In this document: piece by piece, positions 25,986-31,954 of the stretch
Numbering within the stretch: the stretch's first letter is position 1
Layout of the letters: every line of letters begins with the position of its first letter
Source of the DNA: CAYMKL01 sp964390805
GTDB taxonomy: Bacteria > Chloroflexota > Anaerolineae > VGOG01
Assembly: GCA_964390805.1 (NCBI GenBank)
Contig: CAYMKL010000045.1
Span: 1-44,709, forward strand
Reading direction: 5' to 3'
DNA: 44,709 nucleotides
Position numbers and translations under genes: made by a program
The notes under the pieces: model-generated
The model's database searches: none
What the model saw: only the letters and a program-made list of their open reading frames with translations
Told to the model about the DNA's origin: nothing

Positions 25986-26401
25986 TTGAGAAGGTTAGAT
26001 TAACAAGTCTGTTTGACCCTACGAAGTCAGTTGAGGTCGAAGCGGTTATTGATACCGGCGCTACAATGCTTGTATTACCTCAAAGCATTGTCGAGCAACT
26101 CCAGTTGAGAAAAATGCGCCAGGTAAGTGTAGGATACGCAAATAACACAACAGAGGTTAAGCCAATCTACGGTGTGGTAACTGTGGAGGTACAAGGAAGA
26201 GCGGGCGAGTTCAACGTTTTGGGAGAGCCTGATGGCTCTCAACCCCTGGTGGGACAAATAGTGCTTGAGCAGTTAGACCTCGTAGTCCAGCCGAGCACAA
26301 GGAAAGTGATCCCTAATCCGAGGTCTCCAGAGATGCCAATGGTGGAGATACTATCCGCTTATCCGCTCAAATCAGTTGCTTGCTTTTCAACTTGTTTGTA
26401 A
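25973..26401 (+). CDS. Retropepsin-like aspartic protease
   Basis: A 142-aa protein. VEAVIDTGATMLVLPQSIVE holds the catalytic D-T-G triplet of single-lobe (clan AA) aspartic proteases; the distal hydrophobic-hydrophobic-Gly is seen as PLVGQIVLEQLDL. Such proteins act as dimers; bacterial roles are mostly unknown. The ATG at 25973 has GGAGGAG 6-8 nt upstream and overlaps the end of the lamin-tail gene by 13 nt. The last 17 residues (after PMVEIL) are encoded by a copy of the recurrent promoter block, so the native C-terminus has been replaced. Confidence 0.82.
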   Translation: MGKVIEKVRLTSLFDPTKSVEVEAVIDTGATMLVLPQSIVEQLQLRKMRQVSVGYANNTTEVKPIYGVVTVEVQGRAGEFNVLGEPDGSQPLVGQIVLEQLDLVVQPSTRKVIPNPRSPEMPMVEILSAYPLKSVACFSTCL

Positions 26402-26426
26402 CCTTGCTGTTGCCTGATGTTAGCCT
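26388..26426 (+). promoter_or_regulatory. Pho-box-like operator, copy A (degenerate)
   Basis: Cores AACTT, ACCT, GCCT and GCCT start at 26390, 26401, 26412 and 26423, exactly 11 bp apart, but two or three are mutated. The position where other copies have TATAAT (12 nt after the last core) reads AACTGA. Probably a decayed copy, partly inside the aspartic protease gene. Confidence 0.55.
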
Positions 26427-26487
26427 GGGATGTGAACTGATCCGAAAACAGCAGAGTTGACATTTCAGAAGAATTGACTATCATTAC

Positions 26488-26637
26488 GTGAGTCCCAAGA
26501 ATGGACGGAAAGCGCCAGTTATCCACCATTACGTGCCTGATCCAGAGCCAGGCAGTGTCTTTGTGATAACATCGTATGAACTGCGTGGGAAAGCTTTGGC
26601 GGTGTATCGTCGGCGTAGGCGCAGGAGGCAGAAATGA
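26488..26637 (+). pseudogene. Truncated small toxin-like ORF
   Basis: The frame 26461-26637 encodes DYHYVSPKNGRKAPVIHHYV then PGSVFVITSYELRGKALAVY and an Arg-rich end. It lacks a convincing start; a GTG at 26488 is the first candidate. The front end abuts sequence resembling a HicA 3' end (GAACTGATCCGAAAACAGC at about 26434). The end overlaps the start of the next gene by ATGA, the usual toxin/antitoxin arrangement. I infer an N-terminally truncated toxin of an unnamed module. Confidence 0.5.
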
Positions 26638-26837
26638 CAAACATGCGTTTCCCGCCAGGTTGGAATGAAGAACGAGTGCGTCGAGTTCTTGCCCACTACG
26701 AAAGGCAAACAGAAGAGGAAGCAGTTGCTGAAGATGAACGAGCCTTCAGGCAGGGAGGGCACACCGTGGTTGAAGTTCCTGCCGAGTTGATGCCCGTCAT
26801 CCGCGAGATTGTTGCCCAATATGCAGTGAAGGCCTGA
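26634..26837 (+). CDS. Small antitoxin-like protein
   Basis: A 67-aa acidic protein starting MTNMRFPPGWNEERVRRVLA with HYERQTEEEAVAEDERAF and a C-terminal VVEVPAELMPVIREIVAQ. I recall similar proteins next to short basic toxin-like ORFs but no established family name. It is coupled (ATGA) to the truncated ORF upstream. Confidence 0.6.
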   Translation: MTNMRFPPGWNEERVRRVLAHYERQTEEEAVAEDERAFRQGGHTVVEVPAELMPVIREIVAQYAVKA

Positions 26838-27151
26838 GGCAACGGCGGATAACTCAAGCGTTTGGGGACATCTGTTGTTTTCGTGCCTTGTGTATCAAAT
26901 CGGCTGACCCCATGCCGCGCCCTCGTCGTGAAGGGGGCTAGTACTTGGTCGGGGTGCTGCGCCGAATCCGCTTATCCGCTCGAATCCGATGCCCGTTTTC
27001 AACCTGTTTGTAACCTTGCTGTTACCTGATGTTAACCTGGGGATGATTTGATGGGTTGGCCCGTCCTCAATGAAACATCACATGAATACCGAGAATAGAC
27101 GGAAAACGTCGGTTTGGCGAAATTGGTTGTCGTCACAACGAGGCATCTCGG
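26838..27151. other. Non-coding stretch with decayed duplicated segments
   Basis: No gene seen. CTAGTACTTGGTCGGGGTG (about 26938) resembles the GLVLGG-coding part of the lamin-tail gene at 25914, and 27090-27130 resembles a worn HicA segment (ATGAATACCGAGAATAGACG). The Pho-box-like copy B lies inside it. Confidence 0.6.
27000..27038 (+). promoter_or_regulatory. Pho-box-like operator, copy B (four units)
   Basis: ACCT cores start at 27002, 27013, 27024 and 27035, exactly 11 bp apart, in CAACCTGTTT / GTAACCTTGCT / GTTACCTGAT / GTTAACCT. The -10 position reads TTTGAT (27047-27052). It lies 114 nt before the BrnT-like gene. Confidence 0.65.
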
Positions 27152-27532
27152 ATGAAAGTCAAAGGAATCATTTGGCTACGGAACGTCGTTGACAAATTGG
27201 CGTGGAAGCACAATGTCACAACCAATGAGGTAGAGGAGACTTTCAATCGTTCTCCCCGCTACCGCTTCATAGAAACAGGCGATGTTGAAGGGGAAGACCT
27301 CTACGCAGCACTCGGTCAAACTAAAGCGGGACGCTATTTGATCATTTACTTTGTCCACAAGACAACGGGTGAAGCGCTGGTAATCAGCGCCAGAGATATG
27401 GACCCAGAAGGAGAAAAGAGCCTATGGCAAGAAATGAAGTGGAACGCGACCCAATTCCGAAGCACTTTAGGAGCGTCGAGGAGGCAGCAGCGTTTTGGGA
27501 CAGCCACGATTTGGCTGACTACTGGGACTTGA
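27152..27532 (+). CDS. BrnT-family toxin with frameshifted C-terminus
   Basis: The first 90 residues or so (IIWLRNVVDKLAWKHNVTTN, VEETFNRSPRYRFI, DLYAALGQTKAGRYLIIYFV, ISARDMDP) fit BrnT-type ribonuclease toxins. The usual end, a short R/K-Y-G-K-K, is found in the +1 frame (EKRAYGKK then TGA at 27435-27437). In the actual frame the protein runs on for about 35 unrelated residues over the antitoxin gene. I infer a 1-bp insertion near GAAGGAG at about 27407-27413. The toxin may be inactive or altered. Confidence 0.7.
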   Translation: MKVKGIIWLRNVVDKLAWKHNVTTNEVEETFNRSPRYRFIETGDVEGEDLYAALGQTKAGRYLIIYFVHKTTGEALVISARDMDPEGEKSLWQEMKWNATQFRSTLGASRRQQRFGTATIWLTTGT

Positions 27533-27696
27533 CCCGAGAAGCACACTTTGAAGTGGACATCCAGCGGCGTGTATTCCTAACAGCATTGGAGCCACAGTTG
27601 GCAGAGAGGCTGACCGACTTGGCTCACAAGCAGGGTGTGTCTACTGAAACACTCATAAATGTTTGGTTGACCGAAAAAGTAAAGGAAGTCGCGTAG
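27424..27696 (+). CDS. BrnA/CopG-like antitoxin
   Basis: A 90-aa protein. HFRSVEEAAAFWDSHDLADY then WDLTREAHFEVDIQRR is the toxin-binding part commonly seen beside BrnT-type toxins, followed by a ribbon-helix-helix-like C-terminus (LAERLTDLAHKQGVSTETLI). It overlaps the toxin gene and would overlap the ancestral toxin stop by 14 nt, so translation is coupled. Confidence 0.75.
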   Translation: MARNEVERDPIPKHFRSVEEAAAFWDSHDLADYWDLTREAHFEVDIQRRVFLTALEPQLAERLTDLAHKQGVSTETLINVWLTEKVKEVA

Positions 27697-27738
27697 CACG
27701 AGATTGAAAAACTGGCTGCCAAACACCATGTTACCCAA
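27697..27738 (+). pseudogene. Remnant of a second BrnT-like toxin (14 codons)
   Basis: The frame just after the first antitoxin encodes HEIEKLAAKHHVTQ and a stop. It aligns with the NVVDKLAWKHNVT segment of the toxin at 27152. The rest of the toxin is missing, leaving its antitoxin (27728-28003) alone. Confidence 0.5.
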
Positions 27739-28003
27739 TGATACTACACAAGTTACCAGCATCTCGAAAGCACGCACGCTGGAAGAGATTGCTGAGTTTT
27801 GGGACACACACAGCCTGGCTGATTATTGGGATCAGACGCGAGAGGCGGAATTTGAGGTGAGGGCCACACGGAGGCGGCGCGTGACTCTGTATCCAGAAAT
27901 CTACACGCGAATTGCGGCCCAGGCACGCGCAAGTGGCCTTTTGCCTGAGACATTGGTCAACATCTGGCTGGCCGAACGGTTGCAGTTGCAGGAGGCAACG
28001 TAG
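27728..28003 (+). CDS. Orphan BrnA/CopG-like antitoxin
   Basis: A 91-aa paralogue of the antitoxin at 27424: LEEIAEFWDTHSLADYWDQT then REAEFEVRATRRRRVTLYPE and a ribbon-helix-helix-like end (ETLVNIWLAERLQ). The ATG at 27728 is preferred over 27704 because conserved sequence begins after it; no good ribosome-binding site is visible. Its toxin survives only as the 14-codon remnant upstream. Confidence 0.68.
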   Translation: MLPNDTTQVTSISKARTLEEIAEFWDTHSLADYWDQTREAEFEVRATRRRRVTLYPEIYTRIAAQARASGLLPETLVNIWLAERLQLQEAT

Positions 28004-28022
28004 ACGGAACACGCACAGTGGT

Positions 28023-28193
28023 ATGAGCATCTCGGTTGAGACCAAACCAAGACTGAAGGTGAGATTTCGGCGGGCATATAGACCAACTACGGCTGAGATC
28101 GGCGGGGGTGGTATTAGCCTGCATTGGCCTGAGATAGACGAGGATTTGTCAGTTGCAGGTTTGTTGGCGGGCGCAGACTGGGAATCTGCCTAA
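28023..28193 (+). pseudogene. Truncated DUF2442-type protein
   Basis: A 56-aa frame. The end GGISLHWPEIDEDLSVAGLL matches the C-terminus of DUF2442 proteins, often found in toxin-antitoxin pairs. The front (MSISVETKPRLKVRFRRAYR) replaces most of the domain, so I read an internal deletion or fusion. Confidence 0.55.
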
Positions 28194-28194
28194 T

Positions 28195-28270
28195 GCTGAG
28201 TTTTGGGATACGCACAGCCTGGCCGATTATTGGGACCAGACGTGAGAGGTAGAGTTCGAGGTGAGGGCCA
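28195..28270 (+). pseudogene. Antitoxin gene fragment (copy of 27791-27866)
   Basis: Reads EFWDTHSLADYWDQT, then an in-frame TGA at 28243-28245 where the intact copy has CGA, then EVEFEVRA. A partial duplicate of the orphan antitoxin gene that has decayed. Confidence 0.75.
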
Positions 28271-28327
28271 GTTGTAGCGAGGAGATTACTTGGGCGATAG
28301 AGAGGTCTCCACGAGAAGGATAAAATC

Positions 28328-28537
28328 ATGGTGAGATACTACACTCTTGAGTATTGGATAGACGAAGGGTGGTATGTCGGTAGGCTAAGAGAAGTTCCGG
28401 GTGTGTTCAGCCAAGGGGCGTCTCTCCAGGAATTGGAGGACAATATCCGCGAGGCCTATCAGCTGATGATGGAAGAAGAGGAAGAAGTCCTGCCCCGCGT
28501 TGGAGTTCAGACAATGGAGCTAGGGGTAGAAGTGTGA
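28328..28537 (+). CDS. hicB: HicB-family antitoxin
   Basis: A 69-aa protein with the HicB partial RNase-H-like fold: YYTLEYWIDEGWYVGRLREV then PGVFSQGASLQELEDNIREA and YQLMMEEEEE. AAGGA precedes the ATG by 7 nt. It overlaps hicA by GTGA. Gene order hicB-hicA is one of the two known layouts. Confidence 0.85.
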   Translation: MVRYYTLEYWIDEGWYVGRLREVPGVFSQGASLQELEDNIREAYQLMMEEEEEVLPRVGVQTMELGVEV

Positions 28538-28713
28538 AACGGCGCGCTTTCATCCGGGAACTGACAAAGGCAGGGTGCTACCTGAAGCGCCACGGCAAAA
28601 AGCATGATATATACATGAATCCCAAGAACGGACGGAAGGCCCCAGTGCCCCGTCACTCGGAAATCAAAGACAGCCTCTGCGAACTGATCAGAAAACAACT
28701 TGGCCTGAAATGA
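28534..28713 (+). CDS. hicA: HicA-family mRNA interferase toxin
   Basis: A 59-aa double-stranded-RNA-binding-like toxin from a GTG: KRRAFIRELTKAGCYLKRHG, KKHDIYMNPKNGRKAPVPRH (with the catalytic His of the family in the HG-KKH region) and SEIKDSLCELIRKQLGLK. Length is normal. Coupled to hicB by a 4-nt overlap. Its 3' end begins a segment duplicated at 29681-29869. Confidence 0.88.
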   Translation: MKRRAFIRELTKAGCYLKRHGKKHDIYMNPKNGRKAPVPRHSEIKDSLCELIRKQLGLK

Positions 28714-28837
28714 GCGATATGATGGGGGTGTCGGAAGAGAACGTTCCAAGGAGATGCCCAATCCGCTTATCCGCTCAAATCCGTTGCTTGCTTTTCAACC
28801 TTGCTGTTACCTGATGTTAACCTGGGGATGGTATAAT
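28651..28837 (+). repeat. Duplicated segment, copy 1 (hicA 3' end plus promoter block)
   Basis: From the hicA PRHSEIK codons to the TATAAT box this segment is repeated at 29681-29869 with a few differences. It includes ATCCGCTTATCCGCTCAAAT and the Pho-box-like operator. Confidence 0.8.
28796..28837 (+). promoter_or_regulatory. Pho-box-like operator and -10 box, copy C
   Basis: ACCT cores start at 28798, 28809 and 28820 (11-bp period). TATAAT follows at 28832-28837, 12 nt after the last core. One 11-bp unit present in copies A and B is absent here. It faces the antitoxin-like gene at 28873. Confidence 0.75.
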
Positions 28838-28872
28838 AGATTGGTTAGTGAGCGATACAGAGGTGAGATCTG

Positions 28873-29139
28873 ATGCAAACAGTCGCCGTTCCTCAGATTA
28901 CCAAACGTTTACAAGATCTACCGGCCGAAAAACTCATCGTCGTGTACGACTTTGTGTCCTATCTAATCGAGCGAGAAACTGCGCAGACATTGCCCGAGTT
29001 GATTGATTTGCGAACACGGGGGATGAATGAAGAACAAGCGGCAGAACTGCGTGCACGTCTTGCAACATTTGCGGAAGATTGGGACAGCCCTGAGATGAGT
29101 ATCTATGACAACTACGATGCAGCCAAAGCCCAACTGTAA
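28873..29139 (+). CDS. DUF2281-like antitoxin
   Basis: An 88-aa helical acidic protein: VAVPQITKRLQDLPAEKLIV then VYDFVSYLIERE and a C-terminal acidic tail. It resembles antitoxins paired with PemK/MazF or PIN toxins. GAGGTGAG is 5 nt before the ATG. The downstream toxin is only a PemK fragment. Confidence 0.68.
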   Translation: MQTVAVPQITKRLQDLPAEKLIVVYDFVSYLIERETAQTLPELIDLRTRGMNEEQAAELRARLATFAEDWDSPEMSIYDNYDAAKAQL

Positions 29140-29147
29140 GCGCGGCA

Positions 29148-29364
29148 ATGATCACTAGCAAACTCCTTCGCGCCAATCATCCCAGCCGAGTGAGTTCTCA
29201 TACGTCTATCCACGCCAGAAGGACAGCGCTCTGGCTTACTCACAGACTCGGTGGTAATGACGGATAATCTGGCTACGATTGCAGAAGTCGTGATTGAGCG
29301 CGTCATTGGAACATTGCCAATGAAAGATGTAGATAAGGCTTTGCGGTACACGCTAGGTCTGTAG
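29148..29364 (+). pseudogene. PemK/MazF toxin fragment
   Basis: MITSKLLRANHPSRVSSHTS in one frame, then LTDSVVMTDNLATIAEVVIE and RVIGTLPMKDVDKALRYTLG in another. Together they match the C-terminal half of PemK/MazF endoribonucleases. The N-terminal half with its RNA-cleaving residues is missing and a frameshift lies near 29230-29245. Confidence 0.72.
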
Positions 29365-29367
29365 TTC

Positions 29368-29505
29368 GACAATGTTAAGTTTAGACCTCCGAGGTCTCCA
29401 ATGGGTGATTGCACCCGTCGAAATGCCTGCAAAAGCTACGATTTCGCCATCCTAGAGCTGTTTCACAGACCTCGGAGGTCTGACGCAGGCGAAGTTAACA
29501 TTGTC
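29368..29505. repeat. 138-bp inverted-repeat element
   Basis: Outer arms GACAATGTTAA (29368-29378) and TTAACATTGTC (29495-29505) are perfect. Inside each is a near-identical palindrome, AGACCTCCGAGGTCT (29383-29397) and AGACCTCGGAGGTCT (29467-29481). It has no coding capacity and a MITE-like shape. Confidence 0.75.
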
Positions 29506-29680
29506 AAGGTAGGCACAGAGCAGACCGAACATGTACGAACGGCTAACACACGCTCCCGACAACCCTTCGATTACACTCAGGGCAAGCGGCAAACGGGCGG
29601 CTTCCAGGCGTGGTGGGTTGGCGAAAGAGCAAGGCGTGTTCACGTCGGGGCGTACCGTTGCGGGGGACTTGAGCCTCCCC

Positions 29681-29743
29681 CGCCATTCCGAAATCAAAGC
29701 CAGCCTCTGCGGACTGATCCGAAAACAGCTCGGGCTCAAATGA
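29681..29743 (+). pseudogene. hicA 3'-end fragment
   Basis: Encodes RHSEIKASLCGLIRKQLGLK and a stop, the C-terminus of HicA. The sequence before it (29531-29680) is unrelated and includes a TTCGAT/CTCAGGG repeat. It is the front of the duplicated segment 29681-29869. Confidence 0.78.
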
Positions 29744-29827
29744 GCGATACATTGGCAGTGGCTTCGCAAGAGAACGTTCCAGCAGATGCCCAATCCGCTT
29801 ATCCGCTCAAATCCGCTGCTTGCTTTT

Positions 29828-29869
29828 CAACCTTGCTGTTACCTGATGTTAACCTGGGGATGGTATAAT
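29828..29869 (+). promoter_or_regulatory. Pho-box-like operator and -10 box, copy D, promoter of the RiPP operon
   Basis: ACCT cores start at 29830, 29841 and 29852 (11-bp period); TATAAT follows at 29864-29869. There is no -35 box at the usual place, fitting activator-dependent initiation. The expected start of transcription (about 29876) lies just before the PqqD-like gene. Confidence 0.78.
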
Positions 29870-29890
29870 CGTATGAAGGGAGTGCAATTT

Positions 29891-30181
29891 GTGGATTATC
29901 TGGCAACGCGCTACAAAAAAGACCCTGACATAGTCTTTCGTGCTATTGCAGGTGAGATGATCTTGGTCCCTATTCGCCGCCACATCGCTAATCTAGAAAG
30001 CATTTACACATTGAACGAGACCGCGGGATGTATCTGGCAACTCATAGATGGGCAGCGCACCCTCGGGGAGATAAGGGATACGATTGTTCAGGAGTACGAT
30101 GTGACCCCCGAGGAGGCGGAGGCCGATCTGGCTGAATTGGTGGCCTACCTGGATCAGATTCAGGCAGTGGAAAAGGTGTAG
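29891..30181 (+). CDS. PqqD-like peptide chaperone
   Basis: A 96-aa PqqD-domain protein: YTLNETAGCIWQLIDGQRTL then GEIRDTIVQEYDVTPEEAEA and LAELVAYLDQIQAVEKV. PqqD proteins bind the leader of a precursor peptide and present it to a radical SAM maturase. I chose GTG 29891, 7 nt after AAGGGAG; the in-frame ATG at 29873 would lie upstream of the expected transcription start. The radical SAM gene follows after 3 nt. Confidence 0.88.
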   Translation: MDYLATRYKKDPDIVFRAIAGEMILVPIRRHIANLESIYTLNETAGCIWQLIDGQRTLGEIRDTIVQEYDVTPEEAEADLAELVAYLDQIQAVEKV

Positions 30182-30184
30182 CAA

Positions 30185-31321
30185 ATGGAGTGTCCGTATG
30201 CTCCGGAACTCAGTTACAGCGAGTTCGGCGAGCAATTGCGTAGCAAGATAGGCAAAAAGCGTGTTCCCGTCACCGGTTCGATGGAGCTGACGGAGCGCTG
30301 CAATCTAAAGTGTGCCCATTGCTACATCAATCTGCCAGCAAATGACCAACGGGCACGAAGAAAAGAATTGACGTATGAACAATGGTGTGGGATCCTCGAC
30401 CAGATAGCAGAAGAGGGCTGTCTCTGGCTGCTGCTTACTGGTGGTGAGCCTCTCCTTCGGTCAGACTTTCTAGATATCTATGCCTATGCCAAGCGAAAGG
30501 GTTTTATCATTACTCTCTTCACCAACGGCACCATGCTGACACCCGAGATAGCCGATTATCTACAGGAGTGGCCCCCTCTGTTGGTAGAGATCACCCTATA
30601 TGGAATCACTCCGGAGACCCATGAACGAGTGACAGGGGTCCCGGGCTCTTACGAGCGCTGCATGGAAGGTATACAGTTGCTGCGAGAGCGTGACATTCCA
30701 TTTAGATTGAAGACGACGGTGATGACTCTCAATGTACACGAGCTTACGGCTGTATTACGGTACGCCAGTGATCTAGGAATAGGGCTCAGATATGACGCGA
30801 TCCTCAGGCCAAGGCCAGATGGCGCCAAGGATATCCGCGACCTGAGAATAAAGCCGAATGAAGTCGTTGAGCTCGATTTCGCCGACGAAAGGCGTGTAGA
30901 GGACTTCGTGAGGGTGACTGAGACATTCTGGGGTATTCCCAAGACTGATCATCTCTACACTTGTGGGGCAGGGGTGCGAGGCTTTCATATCAACTCTTAC
31001 GGTCATTTGAGTTTGTGTCTGATGGCGTGTTCGCCTAGTTATGATTTGGTCGGCGGATCCTTTAAGCAGGGTTGGTACGATTTCTTGCGCCAAGTTCGCT
31101 TTCAAGAGATTACCAAGGATTACAAGTGTCGCACATGCCCATGGGCAGCACTGTGTGGGCGCTGCCCGGCCTTCGCTCAGTTGGAGAATGGTGACCCCGA
31201 GACGGTAGTGGACTTTGTGTGTCAAGTCGCTCATTTACGGATAAAAGCCTTCGGCTTGGATGAACGGCTAGCTGCTCGATCATCAGCAAATCAAATGGCT
31301 GGTGACTATCAATACCAATAA
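30185..31321 (+). CDS. Radical SAM/SPASM peptide maturase
   Basis: A 378-aa enzyme. The SAM cluster motif is C39-x3-C43-x2-C46 in ERCNLKCAHCYI; LLLTGGEPLLR is the GGE SAM-binding motif. C-terminal SPASM Cys are at about 260, 278, 282, 315, 318, 324, 327 and 346 (CGAGVRGF, LCLMAC, YKCRTCPWAALCGRCP, FVCQ), enough for two auxiliary 4Fe-4S clusters. Such enzymes form thioether, C-C or other links in ribosomal peptides. AAAGGTG precedes the ATG. With PqqD before and the Cys-containing peptide after, a RiPP maturase is by far the best reading. Confidence 0.92.
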   Translation: MECPYAPELSYSEFGEQLRSKIGKKRVPVTGSMELTERCNLKCAHCYINLPANDQRARRKELTYEQWCGILDQIAEEGCLWLLLTGGEPLLRSDFLDIYAYAKRKGFIITLFTNGTMLTPEIADYLQEWPPLLVEITLYGITPETHERVTGVPGSYERCMEGIQLLRERDIPFRLKTTVMTLNVHELTAVLRYASDLGIGLRYDAILRPRPDGAKDIRDLRIKPNEVVELDFADERRVEDFVRVTETFWGIPKTDHLYTCGAGVRGFHINSYGHLSLCLMACSPSYDLVGGSFKQGWYDFLRQVRFQEITKDYKCRTCPWAALCGRCPAFAQLENGDPETVVDFVCQVAHLRIKAFGLDERLAARSSANQMAGDYQYQ

Positions 31322-31338
31322 GGAAGGAGTTAAGCCAA

Positions 31339-31512
31339 ATGAAGAAGGAAGCTCAAAAGGCATCGGCCAGGAAGCATTACGAGAAACCACAGATCAAGCA
31401 AGTGAAACTCGAGACCGCCGAAGCGACTCTAGGGACAAGCGCTTGCTGGGGGAACCCTGGATTTGAAGCAAGTGATGGGTTTTGCCCAGGGAGCGGTTGC
31501 GCGCAGGCATAA
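31339..31512 (+). CDS. RiPP precursor peptide (57 aa, three Cys)
   Basis: A 57-aa peptide 17 nt after the maturase; AAGGAG lies 9 nt before the ATG. The basic leader contains HYEKPQIKQVKLETAEATLG, a pattern (Y.KP.I..V.L...EA.L) I recall from other PqqD/SPASM precursors. The core is small and Gly/Ser-rich with Cys36, Cys49 and Cys54: SACWGNP, then DGFCPGSGCAQA. A cleavage near LGTS is plausible. Which residues are linked, and whether Ser/Thr is phosphorylated by the kinase encoded downstream, cannot be read from sequence. Confidence 0.85.
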   Translation: MKKEAQKASARKHYEKPQIKQVKLETAEATLGTSACWGNPGFEASDGFCPGSGCAQA

Positions 31513-31539
31513 GAACTGTGCTTAGTGGCCAGCAGTCCA

Positions 31540-31574
31540 CTGAGTGCAGCCTTGGGAAGAGTAGCTGCACTCAG
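31540..31574 (+). terminator. Hairpin after the precursor gene (attenuator-like)
   Basis: CTGAGTGCAGC and GCTGCACTCAG form a perfect 11-bp stem with a 13-nt loop, 27 nt after the precursor stop. No T-run follows directly (a CTCCTTTTT is 27 nt further on). It could limit read-through or protect the precursor mRNA 3' end. Confidence 0.5.
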
Positions 31575-31954
31575 AGCGGCCTTGCTATCCTCGTTGCTCC
31601 TTTTTCGAGGATTGCCACGTTACGGCAGTACTTCGCCAAAGCGCAGACCTGCGACAAACCCAAACGTACTGTGACTCCCTAGTACACCACGGCATAAATC
31701 CTTCACCGGTTAGAGGACAAGCGCCGGTTGAGTAGCCTCGTAGCGCCAGCGGCTTGGGTTGAGCTTGTCGAAACCAAGCGTTTTCTGTCCACAAGAGCGT
31801 TTTTCACAAGCTACTTGGTCTCAATACGTCGTCTCGCTCTTACTCGACCGATGCTCTCGCCCCACTCTGGAGCAACGCACGGCGAGGCTATCCGTACGCC
31901 GGCAGACGACGAGGCTCGTGGGTATGTGGCGGAGCTTCGCTAGGCGGTTACAAC
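31575..31954. other. Gap between precursor and kinase genes
   Basis: No gene recognised. It contains CGGCATAAATCCTTCACCGG (related to the sequence at 42109) and a GTTGAGCTTGTCGAAACC repeat of the TTCGAC/GCTCAG family. The last 150 bases look like decayed coding or spacer DNA. Confidence 0.55.

Noticed and set aside
31482..31682. Second precursor peptide overlapping the precursor gene's end
   Set aside because: The frame is out of phase with the precursor, has no ribosome-binding site and covers the hairpin region; composition is not precursor-like.
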